Notes under the pieces: model-generated
Told to the model about the DNA's origin: nothing
The model's input: the letters and a program-made list of their open reading frames with translations, nothing else
Databases searched by the model: none
Position numbers and translations under genes: made by a program
Shown: positions 33,078 to 41,534 of the stretch, piece after piece
Layout of the letters: each line of letters starts with the position of its first letter
How positions within the stretch are numbered: the first letter of the stretch is position 1
Source of the DNA: Sphingobium chlorophenolicum
Lineage (GTDB): Bacteria; Pseudomonadota; Alphaproteobacteria; Sphingomonadales; Sphingomonadaceae
Assembly: GCF_000722875.1 (NCBI RefSeq)
Contig: NZ_JFHR01000035.1
Span: 1 to 55,814, forward strand
Reading direction: 5' to 3'
DNA length: 55,814 nucleotides

Positions 33078-33725
33078 ATGAAAGTGAAGTTCCTTCTCGC
33101 CACCGCCGCCCTTGCCGCCATGACGGCGGCGCCCGCATCGGCCCAGTTGCTGGGCGGTGGCGGCGGCATGCTGGGCGGCGGTCTGGGCGGCACGTTGGGC
33201 GGCGTCGGCGGATCGCTGGGCGGCACGCTTAGCGGATCGGGTGGCGTCGGCCTCGACCGCAGCATCGACCTGGAAAATGGCCGCGTCGGCGCCAGCGGTT
33301 CGGGCCGTGGCAGCGGCAACGGTTCCGCCACCGGATCGGTCAGCCGCCACGGCAAGAATCATGGCGGCAGCGCATCCGGCTCCGCTAGCGGTTCTGCCAG
33401 CGGTAGCCTGACCGCCGATACGCTGGGCACCAGCGATGTGACCAACGCCGTGGGCGGCCTGCGCGATCAGGCGGGCAGCACGGTCGGAACGGCGCGGGAT
33501 CGGGCCTCTACGGCCGTCGCCAACACCCGCGACCGTGCCGGGGCTGCGGCCAGCGCGGCCCAGGATCATGCCGCGAACGCTGCGGGCAGTGCAGCCGGGA
33601 CCGCAAGCGGCATCGCCAATAAAGCGAACGGCGCAGCATCGATCAACGCCAGCGGTCAGCTTTCGGGCAACGGCCAGGCCTCCGGATCGAGCGGTTCCTC
33701 CTCTTCGGATCAGGCGACTGAATAA
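33078..33725 (+). CDS. Exported Gly/Ser/Ala-rich low-complexity protein
   Basis: A 215-residue protein with signal peptide LLATAALAAMTAAPASA. The mature part starts QLLGGGGGMLGGGLGG, then Ser/Gly repeats (GSASGSASGSASGS), then an Ala-rich amphipathic section with LEA/apolipoprotein-like repeats (GTARDRASTAVANTRDRAG, AAASAAQDHAANAAG) and a Ser/Gly tail. No catalytic domain. Its ATG follows AAGGAGACG. It lies just downstream of the subtilase, whose mature N-terminus also begins QLL plus a Gly-rich stretch, so the two may act together, for example at the cell surface. Confidence 0.82.
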   Translation: MKVKFLLATAALAAMTAAPASAQLLGGGGGMLGGGLGGTLGGVGGSLGGTLSGSGGVGLDRSIDLENGRVGASGSGRGSGNGSATGSVSRHGKNHGGSASGSASGSASGSLTADTLGTSDVTNAVGGLRDQAGSTVGTARDRASTAVANTRDRAGAAASAAQDHAANAAGSAAGTASGIANKANGAASINASGQLSGNGQASGSSGSSSSDQATE

Positions 33726-33786
33726 TCCGTCGGGGCGGTTCCCCACCCGGCTTTCAGCCGATCCCTTCCGCCCCACTGCCTGATCG

Positions 33787-33823
33787 AAAGGCCGGCCTTC
33801 CCCCATCGGGATGGCCGGCCTTT
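33787..33823. terminator. Bidirectional intrinsic terminator
   Basis: AAAGGCCGGCC and GGCCGGCCTTT form an 11-pair perfect stem with a 15-base loop; the symmetric A and T ends would permit termination in both directions. It follows the Gly/Ser-rich gene. Confidence 0.8.
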
Positions 33824-33996
33824 CCCGTCGCGCCGTGAAGCGATTGATTCAATTGGATTATGATCATCCAACTTCCCATCCCATGGCAAAGAGGGTAAAC
33901 CAAAGTTATAGACATGCCGCCGGGTGGACGCCCGAATGGAATGTGGTCGCAATTGGGGTCGTCAGGACGCCGAAAAAGGAAATTAGCGGGACATTC

Positions 33997-34416
33997 ATGC
34001 CCGATTCCGATCCCGAATTCGTGTCGAAGCGTCAATATGAACGGCGGCGGCGGTTGCTGAAGGCGCGCATGCGCCATCCGCGCCATGGCGAAATCGACAT
34101 ATTGGTGCGCGACGTTTCGGAACTGGGCATTGGCGGGCGATGCGAACTGGATCTGGCGCTGGGCGACCGCGTGGTCATCACCCTGCCCGACTGCGCGCCC
34201 GCCGAAGGGAGCATCGCCTGGCGCAGGGGTCAGGCCTTCGGCGTGCGGCTCGGCGCCTCGATCGATCCCGCCAATGTGAAAAGCCCCGCCCCGGTCGAAC
34301 GGCCGGTTGAAACGGCCTATCAGGTTCCCGCCAACTTCCGGCCTGCGGTCGAAACGAAAAGGCCGGGTTTCAGAACCCGGTCGCCGGGCCTGGACACGCA
34401 TTTCAAGCTGGATTGA
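33997..34416 (+). CDS. PilZ-domain protein (predicted c-di-GMP binding)
   Basis: A 139-residue protein with an N-terminal PilZ domain: KRQYERRRRLLKARMRHPRH (the RxxxR part), VRDVSELGIGGRCELDLALG (the D/N-x-S-x-x-G part) and GSIAWRRGQAFGVRLG. The C-terminal ~55 residues are Pro/Arg-rich and look disordered. It probably binds cyclic di-GMP and controls motility, polysaccharide or cell-cycle output. ATG 33997 is preferred; upstream in-frame ATGs add a segment with poor similarity. A terminator follows, separating it from ctrA. Confidence 0.8.
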   Translation: MPDSDPEFVSKRQYERRRRLLKARMRHPRHGEIDILVRDVSELGIGGRCELDLALGDRVVITLPDCAPAEGSIAWRRGQAFGVRLGASIDPANVKSPAPVERPVETAYQVPANFRPAVETKRPGFRTRSPGLDTHFKLD

Positions 34417-34436
34417 TCTCCGAAATCCAGAACGGA

Positions 34437-34471
34437 AAAGGCCGACAATCCCTTGCGGATCGTCGGCCTTT
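34437..34471. terminator. Intrinsic terminator between pilZ and ctrA 3' ends
   Basis: AAAGGCCGAC pairs with GTCGGCCTTT (10 pairs) around a loop that itself pairs ATCC with GGAT. A and T tracts on both sides suggest it serves both converging genes. Confidence 0.82.
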
Positions 34472-34491
34472 CTATTCCCCTGTCGGACGCG

Positions 34492-35199
34492 TCAGGCGAC
34501 CTTGGTGGCGAATTCTTCCGCTTCATCCGGATCGCGCAGCACATAGCCGCGGCCCCAGACGGTCTCGATGTAATTTTCGCCATTGCAGGCCAGCGCCAGT
34601 TTCTTGCGCAGCTTGCAGATGAAGACGTCGATGATCTTGAGTTCCGGTTCGTCCATGCCGCCATAAAGGTGGTTCAGGAACATTTCCTTGGTCAAGGTCG
34701 TGCCCTTGCGGAGCGAAAGCAGCTCCAGCATCGCATATTCCTTGCCGGTCAGGTGGACGCGGTTGCCGTCCACTTCCACGGTCTTGGCGTCCAGGTTCAC
34801 CGCCAGCTTGCCGGTGCGGATGACCGACTGCGAATGGCCCTTCGAACGGCGGACGACCGCGTGGATGCGGGCGATCAGTTCCTCGCGATGGAAGGGCTTT
34901 GTCACATAATCGTCCGCGCCGAAGCCGAAGGAGCGGACCTTGCTGTCCATCTCCGCCACGCCGGACAGGATCAGCACCGGGGTCTGCACCTTTGCCGCGC
35001 GGAGCTTCTTGAGCACGTCGTAACCGTGCATGTCCGGCAGGTTCAGGTCCAGGCAGATGATGTCGTAATCATAGAGCTTGCCGAGGTCGAGACCCTCTTC
35101 GCCAAGGTCGGTCGTATAGACGTTGAACCCCTCGGTCGTGAGCATCAGCTCGATCGCCTTCGCGGTGGTCGGTTCGTCTTCGATTAGCAGCACGCGCAT
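34492..35199 (-). CDS. ctrA: Cell-cycle response regulator CtrA
   Basis: A 235-residue OmpR-type regulator. The receiver domain starts [20 protein letters not shown] and has the phospho-acceptor Asp51 ([14 protein letters not shown]) and Lys in YVTKPF. The DNA-binding domain has [39 protein letters not shown] and [11 protein letters not shown], which is diagnostic of CtrA. In alphaproteobacteria CtrA controls cell-cycle, motility and envelope genes. It ends in hydrophobic FATKVA, comparable with the C-terminal ClpXP signal of Caulobacter CtrA. Upstream lie a CtrA-like box and five GANTC sites, so autoregulation and methylation control are likely. Confidence 0.96.
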   Translation of the reverse strand: MRVLLIEDEPTTAKAIELMLTTEGFNVYTTDLGEEGLDLGKLYDYDIICLDLNLPDMHGYDVLKKLRAAKVQTPVLILSGVAEMDSKVRSFGFGADDYVTKPFHREELIARIHAVVRRSKGHSQSVIRTGKLAVNLDAKTVEVDGNRVHLTGKEYAMLELLSLRKGTTLTKEMFLNHLYGGMDEPELKIIDVFICKLRKKLALACNGENYIETVWGRGYVLRDPDEAEEFATKVA

Positions 35200-35260
35200 G
35201 TGAAGCCCCTTTGCGTAGCAGTCCCGTTCACCCCCAGAGAACGACAGCCGCTCCAATTCA

Positions 35261-35391
35261 TTAACCAAAAAACTTCTGAAGGACAAAGGTTAATTTTTCG
35301 CTAACCGGCAGAATTCCACGAGTCGCGTGATTTTGAATCTATTTTCAATGTTTTGACGCCGAAATGATTCAGATGGAGTCAATATGGATTC
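35261..35391 (-). promoter_or_regulatory. ctrA control region: CtrA-like box and GANTC cluster
   Basis: TTAA-TTTTTCG-CTAA at 35290-35304 fits the CtrA consensus TTAA-N7-TTAA at 7 of 8 positions, and TTAACCAA lies at 35261-35268. Five GANTC sites follow at 35320, 35335, 35366, 35376 and 35387 (first base). GANTC is the CcrM methylation site. The region lies between ctrA and the 3' end of the LysR-type gene. Binding and methylation are inferred. Confidence 0.6.
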
Positions 35392-35408
35392 GTCTGCGAA
35401 ACAAGCCG

Positions 35409-36302
35409 TCAGCAGCCATGATGGCGGGTGAGGAAATCCAGCACCGCATCGACCCGCGCAGGCCGCAGGCGCGAGGGCGGCGTGACCAGATGAATGCCGA
35501 GCGGCGGCGGCCGCCAATCGACCAATATCTCCTCCAGTTCGCCCGAAGCCAGCCCCTCTCCGACGATGAAGTCGGGCAGCCGGGCAATGCCCACCCCGGC
35601 GCGCAGGGCGGGCAGCATCGCCTCCCCGCTGTTGACGGTGATGCGGGCGCGGACCTGCACCACGACATTCTGCTGGCCGGGGCCTGAAAAGCGCCAGACA
35701 TCGGGCGTCTGCGTGTTGGAATAGCAAAGGCAATCATGGCTGCCGAGGTCGGACGGATGCGTCGGACGCCCGCGTTCATCCAGATAGGCGGGCGATGCTA
35801 TGGTATGCAGCTTGGCGTCCGCCAGACGCCGGGCGCGCAGCGAACTGTCGGGCATGTCGGCGATGCGGATGGTCGCGTCCAGCCCCATCTCCACCATGTC
35901 GATGCGGGCGTCCGACAGATGCAGGTCAATGTCCACCTGCGGATTTTGCCGGGTGAATTCGGCGATCAGCGGCGCGACGCGCAGCAGGCCGAAATTCATC
36001 GGCGCGCCCAGCCGGACCGTGCCGGACAGTTCGGCCGTTTCGTCGCGTGCCGCTTCCTCCGCCGCCTGTCCTTCGGAAAGGATGCGGGCGGCATGGTCGG
36101 CCAGCCGCTTGCCGCTTTCGGTCAGGGCCAGGCGGCGGCTGGTGCGGCTGAACAGGCTGGTGTCCAGATGCTGTTCCAGCCGGGTCACCGCCTTGGACAC
36201 GGTGGCCTTGGACACGCTGAGCGCCTTGGCCGCGTCGGTGAAGCTGCGATGTTCGACCACGGCGGCGAACATCGCCCAGGCCTCAAAGTCAGGGAGACGC
36301 AT
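35409..36302 (-). CDS. LysR-type transcriptional regulator
   Basis: A 297-residue regulator. The N-terminal winged HTH reads HRSFTDAAKALSVSKATVSK then AVTRLEQHLDTSLFSRTSRR; the C-terminal effector domain has GTVRLGAPMNFGLLRVAPLI. It diverges from the pirin gene, with an inverted repeat in between, so it probably controls pirin and wrbA in response to a redox or quinone-type signal. The effector is not known. Confidence 0.93.
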   Translation of the reverse strand: MRLPDFEAWAMFAAVVEHRSFTDAAKALSVSKATVSKAVTRLEQHLDTSLFSRTSRRLALTESGKRLADHAARILSEGQAAEEAARDETAELSGTVRLGAPMNFGLLRVAPLIAEFTRQNPQVDIDLHLSDARIDMVEMGLDATIRIADMPDSSLRARRLADAKLHTIASPAYLDERGRPTHPSDLGSHDCLCYSNTQTPDVWRFSGPGQQNVVVQVRARITVNSGEAMLPALRAGVGIARLPDFIVGEGLASGELEEILVDWRPPPLGIHLVTPPSRLRPARVDAVLDFLTRHHGC

Positions 36303-36314
36303 AAGGAAACAATC

Positions 36315-36342
36315 CGTTTCAATGCTGCTTATTCAAGAAACG
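36315..36342. promoter_or_regulatory. Inverted repeat, likely LysR-type operator
   Basis: CGTTTC (36315-36320), 16 bases, GAAACG (36337-36342), lying between the divergent LysR-type gene and the pirin gene, 12 bp from the regulator's start. Location and symmetry fit an operator; not tested. Confidence 0.5.
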
Positions 36343-36409
36343 ATCCTGATGCCTAGATTGTCGGAAAGCAAGCCGGAAACCTCCGGCGATCATTTGAAAG
36401 GCTTGAGTT

Positions 36410-37129
36410 ATGAGCACGACAATCGGGAGCCGCATCGAACGCCGCCCCTTCGCCTCGCTCGGCCATGCAGACCATGGCTGGCTGAATGCGCGGCATCATT
36501 TTTCCTTCGCGGACTATCATGATCCGGCCCGCATGCACTGGGGCGCGATCCGGGTGTGGAACGACGATGAAATCGCTTCGCGCTCCGGCTTTCCGCCGCA
36601 CCCGCATGCGGACATGGAAATCATCACCTATGTCCGCAAGGGCGCGATCACCCATCAGGACAGCCTGGGCAACAAGGGCCGTACCGAAGCGGGCGACGTC
36701 CAGGTGATGAGCGCGGGCACCGGCATCCGCCATGCCGAATATAATCTGGAGGATGAGACGACGACGCTCTTCCAGATCTGGATCATTCCCCGCGAGCGGG
36801 GCGGGCAGCCGAGCTGGGGTTCCAAGCCCTTTCCCGGCGGCGACCGCTCCGGCAGGCTGGCGGTGCTGGCCAGCGGCCATGACGAGGACAGGGAAGCGCT
36901 GCGCATCCGCGCCGACGCCCGCCTGCTGGGCGGCACCGTCAAGGCGGGCGAGAGCGTGACCTATGACAGCGCCGAAGGGCGGCACCTTTATCTGGTCCCG
37001 GCAACAGGTCGGATCGAGATAGAAGGCGAGATTTTCGAGGCGCGGGACGGCGCCGCGATCATCGGCGGCGCCCCCGTCACCATCAAGGCCATCGAGGACG
37101 CCGAAATCGTCCTGGTGGACAGCGAATAG
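36410..37129 (+). CDS. Pirin-family protein (YhhW-like quercetinase)
   Basis: A 239-residue bicupin. The metal site is visible as GFPPHPHADMEIITYV (H-x-H), KGAITHQDSLGN and GTGIRHAEYN with the Glu region. The C-terminal cupin includes GRHLYLVPATGRIEIEG. Related pirins bind Fe and some cleave quercetin; the real substrate here is open. It is divergent from the LysR-type regulator and followed by wrbA, a common pairing. Confidence 0.9.
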   Translation: MSTTIGSRIERRPFASLGHADHGWLNARHHFSFADYHDPARMHWGAIRVWNDDEIASRSGFPPHPHADMEIITYVRKGAITHQDSLGNKGRTEAGDVQVMSAGTGIRHAEYNLEDETTTLFQIWIIPRERGGQPSWGSKPFPGGDRSGRLAVLASGHDEDREALRIRADARLLGGTVKAGESVTYDSAEGRHLYLVPATGRIEIEGEIFEARDGAAIIGGAPVTIKAIEDAEIVLVDSE

Positions 37130-37278
37130 GCTTTTTCCGCCTTCAGCAATCGGCCCGCCCCTCCTCCCTCCCTTGGGATGGGCCGACAGGCCGCCCGCCT
37201 ATCCCTCCCCCTCGGGCGGGCGGCCGAATTTTTCGAAAATTTTTTACGTTCAACGCATCAACGTGATTGGAGACACTC

Positions 37279-37878
37279 ATGGCCAAGATTCTGGTTCTCT
37301 ATTATTCCTCCTACGGTCACATCGAAACGATGGCCAAGGCCGTGGCGGAAGGCGCCGCTTCGACCGGCGCGCAGGTCGACATCAAGCGCGTGCCCGAAAC
37401 CGCGCCGCTGGAAGTCGCGAAGGCCGCGCATTTCAAGCTGGATCAGGAAGCGCCCGTCGCGACCGTCGCCGACCTGGCGGAATATGACGCGATCATCCTC
37501 GGCACCGGCACACGCTTCGGCCGCATGTCCAGCCAGATGGCGGCGTTCCTCGACCAGGCGGGCGGCCTGTGGGCCCGCGGCGCGCTGAACGGCAAGGTGG
37601 GCGGGGCCTTCACCTCGACCGCCAGCCAGCATGGCGGACAGGAAACCACGCTCTTTTCGATCATCACCAACCTGCTGCATTTCGGCATGGTGATCGTCGG
37701 CCTCGACTATGGCTTTGCCGGGCAGATGGGCGTCGACAAGGTGCGCGGCGGATCGCCCTATGGCGCGACCACGCTGGCCGACGGCGACGGCAGCCGTCAG
37801 CCGGGCGAGGAGGAATTGGAAGGCGCGCGCTATCAGGGCCGCCGCGTCGCAGAAACGGCGTTGAAACTGCACGGATAA
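37279..37878 (+). CDS. wrbA: NAD(P)H:quinone oxidoreductase WrbA
   Basis: A 199-residue flavodoxin-like enzyme: [15 protein letters not shown] (FMN phosphate loop), [19 protein letters not shown], and [10 protein letters not shown]. It reduces quinones by two electrons and protects against oxidative stress. ATG 37279 gives the family N-terminus [11 protein letters not shown]. It lies 149 bp after the pirin gene and is probably controlled by the same LysR-type regulator. Confidence 0.95.
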   Translation: MAKILVLYYSSYGHIETMAKAVAEGAASTGAQVDIKRVPETAPLEVAKAAHFKLDQEAPVATVADLAEYDAIILGTGTRFGRMSSQMAAFLDQAGGLWARGALNGKVGGAFTSTASQHGGQETTLFSIITNLLHFGMVIVGLDYGFAGQMGVDKVRGGSPYGATTLADGDGSRQPGEEELEGARYQGRRVAETALKLHG

Positions 37879-37932
37879 GCGCCTGCCGCGCCGTCTGCTG
37901 TTCGACCGGCGTGATTTTCGGTCGTTTCTATA

Positions 37933-38015
37933 CGAATGTTGAGAGCCTTGGGTCGCAAGGCATCAACGTCACCGGGGGGGAGCCGGCGCATCGGACTGCG
38001 CGTCGGCTCCCTTCT
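37933..38015 (+). ncRNA. Candidate small RNA with two hairpins
   Basis: After wrbA there are two strong stems. The first pairs GTTGA (37938-37942) with TCAAC (37963-37967) and GCCTT (37945-37949) with AAGGC (37957-37961). The second pairs 37978-37989 (GGGAGCCGGCGC) with 38000-38011 (GCGTCGGCTCCC), followed by CTTCTTC. The layout, a folded 5' body plus a terminator-like hairpin, looks like a small RNA. A TATAC -10-like element lies at 37929-37933, but no good -35 is visible. It may instead be only the wrbA terminator region. Confidence 0.35.
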
Positions 38016-38093
38016 TCTACATATCCGACGAACCGCTTCCGCAGCGCGTCAAAATCGCCTAAGCTGTCTCATTCAGCAGCTATAGGAGCGTTG

Positions 38094-38417
38094 ATGCAAT
38101 TTCTGCGGACTGCCTTCTGGGTCGTCATCGCCGTCGCCCTCGCCTTTTTTTGCATGGCGAACTATGTGCCCGTGACCGTCCGTCTGTGGGGCGATCTCGT
38201 CATGGAAACCAAGCTGCCTGTCCTGCTGATCGGCGCCTATGCGCTGGGCGCGCTGCCCTTCTGGGTCATGGCGCGGGCGACGCGCTGGCGGATGAAGCGC
38301 AAGCTGGAAAGCACCGAACGGGCGCTGGTCGCCGCGACCGCCACGCCCTCCCCCGCCGCAACCGCCATCGACGATGCGGCAGCAACCCCTTCCCTCTCCG
38401 TCACAGGACAAGCATGA
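38094..38417 (+). CDS. LapA-domain membrane protein
   Basis: A 107-residue protein with two TM helices (FWVVIAVALAFFCMANYVPV and LLIGAYALGALPFWVMA) and a cytoplasmic Ala/Pro-rich tail, in the pattern of LapA/YciS (DUF1049) proteins. In E. coli the relative acts with LapB in controlling lipopolysaccharide synthesis; the role here is inferred. The Shine-Dalgarno AGGAG precedes ATG 38094. Its stop overlaps pyrF by 4 bases. Confidence 0.82.
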   Translation: MQFLRTAFWVVIAVALAFFCMANYVPVTVRLWGDLVMETKLPVLLIGAYALGALPFWVMARATRWRMKRKLESTERALVAATATPSPAATAIDDAAATPSLSVTGQA

Positions 38418-39088
38418 CCAGCCCAATCTACGTTGCCATCGATACGCCGGACCTGCGCAAGGCCCAGTCACTCGCGCAGCAGGTGCGTCATCATGTGGGC
38501 GGGCTTAAGCTGGGCCTGGAGTTTTTCTGCGCCCATGGCCATCATGGCGTGCATGAGATGATGAAGTTCGGCCTGCCGATCTTCCTGGACCTGAAGCTGC
38601 ACGACATCCCCAATACCGTGGCGAAGGCGGTGCAGGCGCTGCACGTGCTGGAACCGGCGATCCTGACCGTCCATGCAGCGGGCGGGCGCGCCATGCTGGA
38701 GGATGCGAAGGCGGCTGCGGGCGTCAATACCAAGGTGGTCGCGGTGACGGTGCTCACCAGCCTGGACGATGGCGACCTGCTGGACATCGGCGTCGGCGGC
38801 CGGGCCGAGGATCAGGTGGCGCGGCTGGCGGATCTGGCGCACAGCGCGGGGCTGGATGGGATCGTCTGTTCCGGTGAAGAGGTCGGGCTGGCGAAGAAGG
38901 CCTGGCCGGAAGGGTTTTTCGTGGTGCCGGGGGTCCGGCCCGCAGGTGGGGCGCTGGGCGACCAGAAGCGCGCCGTGACGCCGCGAGAGGCACTGGATCG
39001 CGGGGCTTCGATCTTGGTGGTCGGGCGGCCGATCAGCCTGGCGGAGAATCCGGATATCGCTGCGCGGGAGATTGAGGCGACGCTTTAG
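38414..39088 (+). CDS. pyrF: Orotidine-5'-phosphate decarboxylase
   Basis: A 224-residue TIM-barrel enzyme: YVAIDTPDLRKA, GLKLGLEFFCAHG, FLDLKLHDIPNTVAKA (the catalytic D-x-K-x-x-D site), LTVHAAGG and VVPGVRPAG. It decarboxylates OMP to UMP, the last step of pyrimidine synthesis. Start coupled to lapA by ATGA. Confidence 0.96.
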   Translation: MTSPIYVAIDTPDLRKAQSLAQQVRHHVGGLKLGLEFFCAHGHHGVHEMMKFGLPIFLDLKLHDIPNTVAKAVQALHVLEPAILTVHAAGGRAMLEDAKAAAGVNTKVVAVTVLTSLDDGDLLDIGVGGRAEDQVARLADLAHSAGLDGIVCSGEEVGLAKKAWPEGFFVVPGVRPAGGALGDQKRAVTPREALDRGASILVVGRPISLAENPDIAAREIEATL

Positions 39089-39120
39089 GCGAGTTGTTTG
39101 CCGACTCCGCGATTGGAGTG

Positions 39121-39285
39121 GTTTGCTGACCTGTCCTATTCCTCCCCATCGAGAGATGGGGAGGGGGACCGCGCGAAGCGTGGTGGAGGGGAATGGGGCA
39201 CGACCTCCGAATTTCCCCTCCACCATTCGCTGCGCGAACGGTCCCCCTCCCCATGCAAGCATGGGGAGGATTAAGAGGGTCCGCT
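39121..39285. repeat. Dispersed palindromic repeat, copy 4 (most complete palindrome)
   Basis: The left arm has CCTATTCCTCCCCATCGAGA, GATGGGGAGGGGGACC and GTGGTGGAGGGGAATGGGG. The right arm mirrors it with AATTTCCCCTCCACCATTCG, CGGTCCCCCTCCCCAT and ATGGGGAGGATTAAG. Each end also forms a local hairpin. It sits between the convergent pyrF and outer-membrane protein genes. Confidence 0.82.
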
Positions 39286-39313
39286 ATCGGCCATTTCCCT
39301 CTCCCAGCTTTGA

Positions 39314-39967
39314 TCAGAAGCGCCAGCCGACGCTGGCCACGACCTGATGGCGGTCGGTATCGATGCCGAATTCATCGCTGGACGCGCCGTTGGCGAAGTC
39401 GATATGCGCATCCTCATATTTGGAATAGCGATATTCCAGCTTGGCAAAGGTGTTGGCGTTGATCGCCCGTTCCACGCCCGCGCCGATGCGCCAGCCGTCC
39501 AGTTTGAAATTGGTGTCGGTTTCCTGATTGGTGTCGCCCGCCAGCACGTTCAGCTTCGTGTTGGTATAGCCGCCCTTCACATAGACCAGCGTGTTGGGGC
39601 TGGCGAGGATACCGGCGCGGGCGCCGATATAGAGGTCGCGGCCCTGCTTGACGCGGCCGAAGCCGAACTGGTCGGTGAAGTCGGTGCGGCTGCTCTTGGC
39701 GGTGGAATCGGTATACTCGCCCTCCACGCCGATCACCGCGCTGCCCAGATTCACGTCATAGCCTGCGCCGACGCCGTAGAGCAGGCCGTCGATGGACTGG
39801 TCGTCGCGGTCATTGTCATTGTCGACGCTGCTGCCCGCGCCAGTCCGGTCATAGCCCAATATCGCCTCGACGCGGGGGCCGGTGAAGGTGGGATTGGGTT
39901 CCTGCGCCAGAGCGGGGCTTGCGACCGCTGCACCGGTCAGGAGGGTTGCGGCCAGGATCTTACGCAT
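39314..39967 (-). CDS. Outer-membrane beta-barrel protein (OmpA/porin-like small barrel)
   Basis: A 217-residue protein with signal peptide (ILAATLLTGAAVASPALA) and alternating amphipathic strands such as LLYGVGAGYDVNLGSAVIGV, LYIGARAGILA, LVYVKGGYTNTKL and WRIGAGVERAI, ending with VVASVGWRF, the terminal Phe signal for BAM insertion. Eight strands are likely. No OmpA peptidoglycan domain is present. Start 39967 follows GGAG. Function unknown (adhesion or stability). Confidence 0.85.
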   Translation of the reverse strand: MRKILAATLLTGAAVASPALAQEPNPTFTGPRVEAILGYDRTGAGSSVDNDNDRDDQSIDGLLYGVGAGYDVNLGSAVIGVEGEYTDSTAKSSRTDFTDQFGFGRVKQGRDLYIGARAGILASPNTLVYVKGGYTNTKLNVLAGDTNQETDTNFKLDGWRIGAGVERAINANTFAKLEYRYSKYEDAHIDFANGASSDEFGIDTDRHQVVASVGWRF

Positions 39968-40097
39968 ATTCCGATACTCCATTCTTCTTCTCATCCTCCA
40001 GTCGGGAGGGCAGGCGGTGAAGTCATGGAGATGCCGGGAGGTTTCATGAACCTCAGATAAACGGTTGATTATGTGCCATAAATGTCACGAAACAGGC

Positions 40098-40138
40098 TCG
40101 GTTCGTCGTATCGAAGAGCGGACGGGGCGGCGAACCGA
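40098..40138 (-). terminator. Probable terminator after sdaA
   Basis: TCGGTTCG (40098-40105) and CGAACCGA (40131-40138) form an 8-pair perfect stem just beyond the sdaA stop, with a long GC-rich loop. Only short T tracts follow on the minus strand, so termination may be weak. Confidence 0.45.
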
Positions 40139-41530
40139 TCAGCATTCCACCACATTGACGGCCAGACCGCCAAGGCTGGTTTCCTTGTAGCGGCTGGCCA
40201 TGTCCTCGCCGGTCTGGCGCATGGTTTCGATCACCGCGTCCAGGCTGACGATGTGGCGGCCGTCCCCTTGCAGGGCGAGATAGGCGGCGTTGATCGCCTT
40301 CACCGCGCCCATGGTGTTGCGTTCGATGCAGGGGATCTGGACGAGGCCGCCGATCGGGTCGCAGGTGAGGCCCAGATTATGCTCCATGCCGATTTCGGCG
40401 GCATTTTCGATCTGGCCGTTGGTGCCGCCCAGCACGGCGGCGAGGCCAGCGGCGGCCATGGAGCAGGCGACGCCGACCTCCCCCTGACACCCCATTTCGG
40501 CGGCGGAGATGGAGGCGCGCTTCTTGTAGAGGAAACCGATGGCGGCGGCGGTGAGCAGGAAGCGGCGTTCGCCCTCCCGATCCGCGCCGGGGACGAAACG
40601 CCGATAATAATGGAGCACCGCCGGGATGACGCCCGCCGCGCCGTTGGTGGGCGCGGTGACGACGCGGCCGCCCGCGGCATTTTCCTCATTCACGGCGAGG
40701 GCGAACAGGCTGACCCATTCGAATATCTGCGCGGGGCCGAGGGCATTTTGTTGCAGCACCAGCCGGTTATGGATGGCGCGGGCGCGGCGGCGAACTTTGA
40801 GCCCGCCGGGCAGCAGCCCCTCTTCCTTGAGGCCCCGGTCGATGGAGGCGGTCATCGCGTCGATCACGCTGTCCAGAAAGGCTTCGGTTTCGCCCTGGGT
40901 CCGCCAGGCGCCTTCGTTGCGCAGGACGAGGGTGGCGATGCTGAGGCCCGTCGCCTCGCCCAGCGCCAGCATTTCCGCGCCGGAGGAGAAGGGATGCGGC
41001 TGGACGACATTATGGCCGAGTTGCGGGTCCAGCCCGTCGGCCGTGCCGGGGAGGACCGCGCCGCCGCCGACGGAATAATAGTCGCTGGTCAGCGGTTCTT
41101 CCTGCCCTTCGAACCAGGCGGAGAAGCGCATGCCATTGCTGTGCGCCTCCAGAAACTCGCCCATGCGGAAGAGCAGGTCGGTGGCTTCGTCGAAGGGGAT
41201 GAAGTGGCCGGTGGCGCTGCCCGACTGGATGCGGCCTTCGCTGCGTATGGCGGCCAGGATGGCGGGAATGGCGTCGGGGTCGACGCTTTCGGGACGATGG
41301 CCGGACAGGCCGAGCAATATCGCCGTGTCGGTGGCGTGGCCTTTGCCGGTGAGGGCCAGCGAGCCATATAGTTCGCACTGCACGCGGACCGGGGCGGCGG
41401 GCAGCGAGTCCATGAACATCAGCGCGGCGCGCATCGGGCCGACCGTGTGCGAGCTGGACGGGCCGATGCCGATGGTGAACAGGTCCATGACGCTGATCGC
41501 GGCGGCGGCGTCGATGCGGGATTTGGTCAC
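40139..41530 (-). CDS. sdaA: L-serine ammonia-lyase (single-chain, Fe-S)
   Basis: A 463-residue enzyme: N-terminal beta domain [21 protein letters not shown]-terminal alpha domain with [39 protein letters not shown] and the final Cys in NVVEC, supplying 4Fe-4S ligands. It deaminates serine to pyruvate. The GTG at 41530 lies 4 bp after the tamB stop, so it is the third gene of the tamA-tamB transcript; a longer frame upstream only shadows tamB. Confidence 0.94.
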   Translation of the reverse strand: MTKSRIDAAAAISVMDLFTIGIGPSSSHTVGPMRAALMFMDSLPAAPVRVQCELYGSLALTGKGHATDTAILLGLSGHRPESVDPDAIPAILAAIRSEGRIQSGSATGHFIPFDEATDLLFRMGEFLEAHSNGMRFSAWFEGQEEPLTSDYYSVGGGAVLPGTADGLDPQLGHNVVQPHPFSSGAEMLALGEATGLSIATLVLRNEGAWRTQGETEAFLDSVIDAMTASIDRGLKEEGLLPGGLKVRRRARAIHNRLVLQQNALGPAQIFEWVSLFALAVNEENAAGGRVVTAPTNGAAGVIPAVLHYYRRFVPGADREGERRFLLTAAAIGFLYKKRASISAAEMGCQGEVGVACSMAAAGLAAVLGGTNGQIENAAEIGMEHNLGLTCDPIGGLVQIPCIERNTMGAVKAINAAYLALQGDGRHIVSLDAVIETMRQTGEDMASRYKETSLGGLAVNVVEC

Positions 41531-41534
41531 GCCC

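Noticed and set aside
33811..33996. Longer N-terminus for the first PilZ protein
   Set aside because: The added region overlaps the terminator hairpin and has weak coding character; ATG 33997 directly precedes the PilZ domain.
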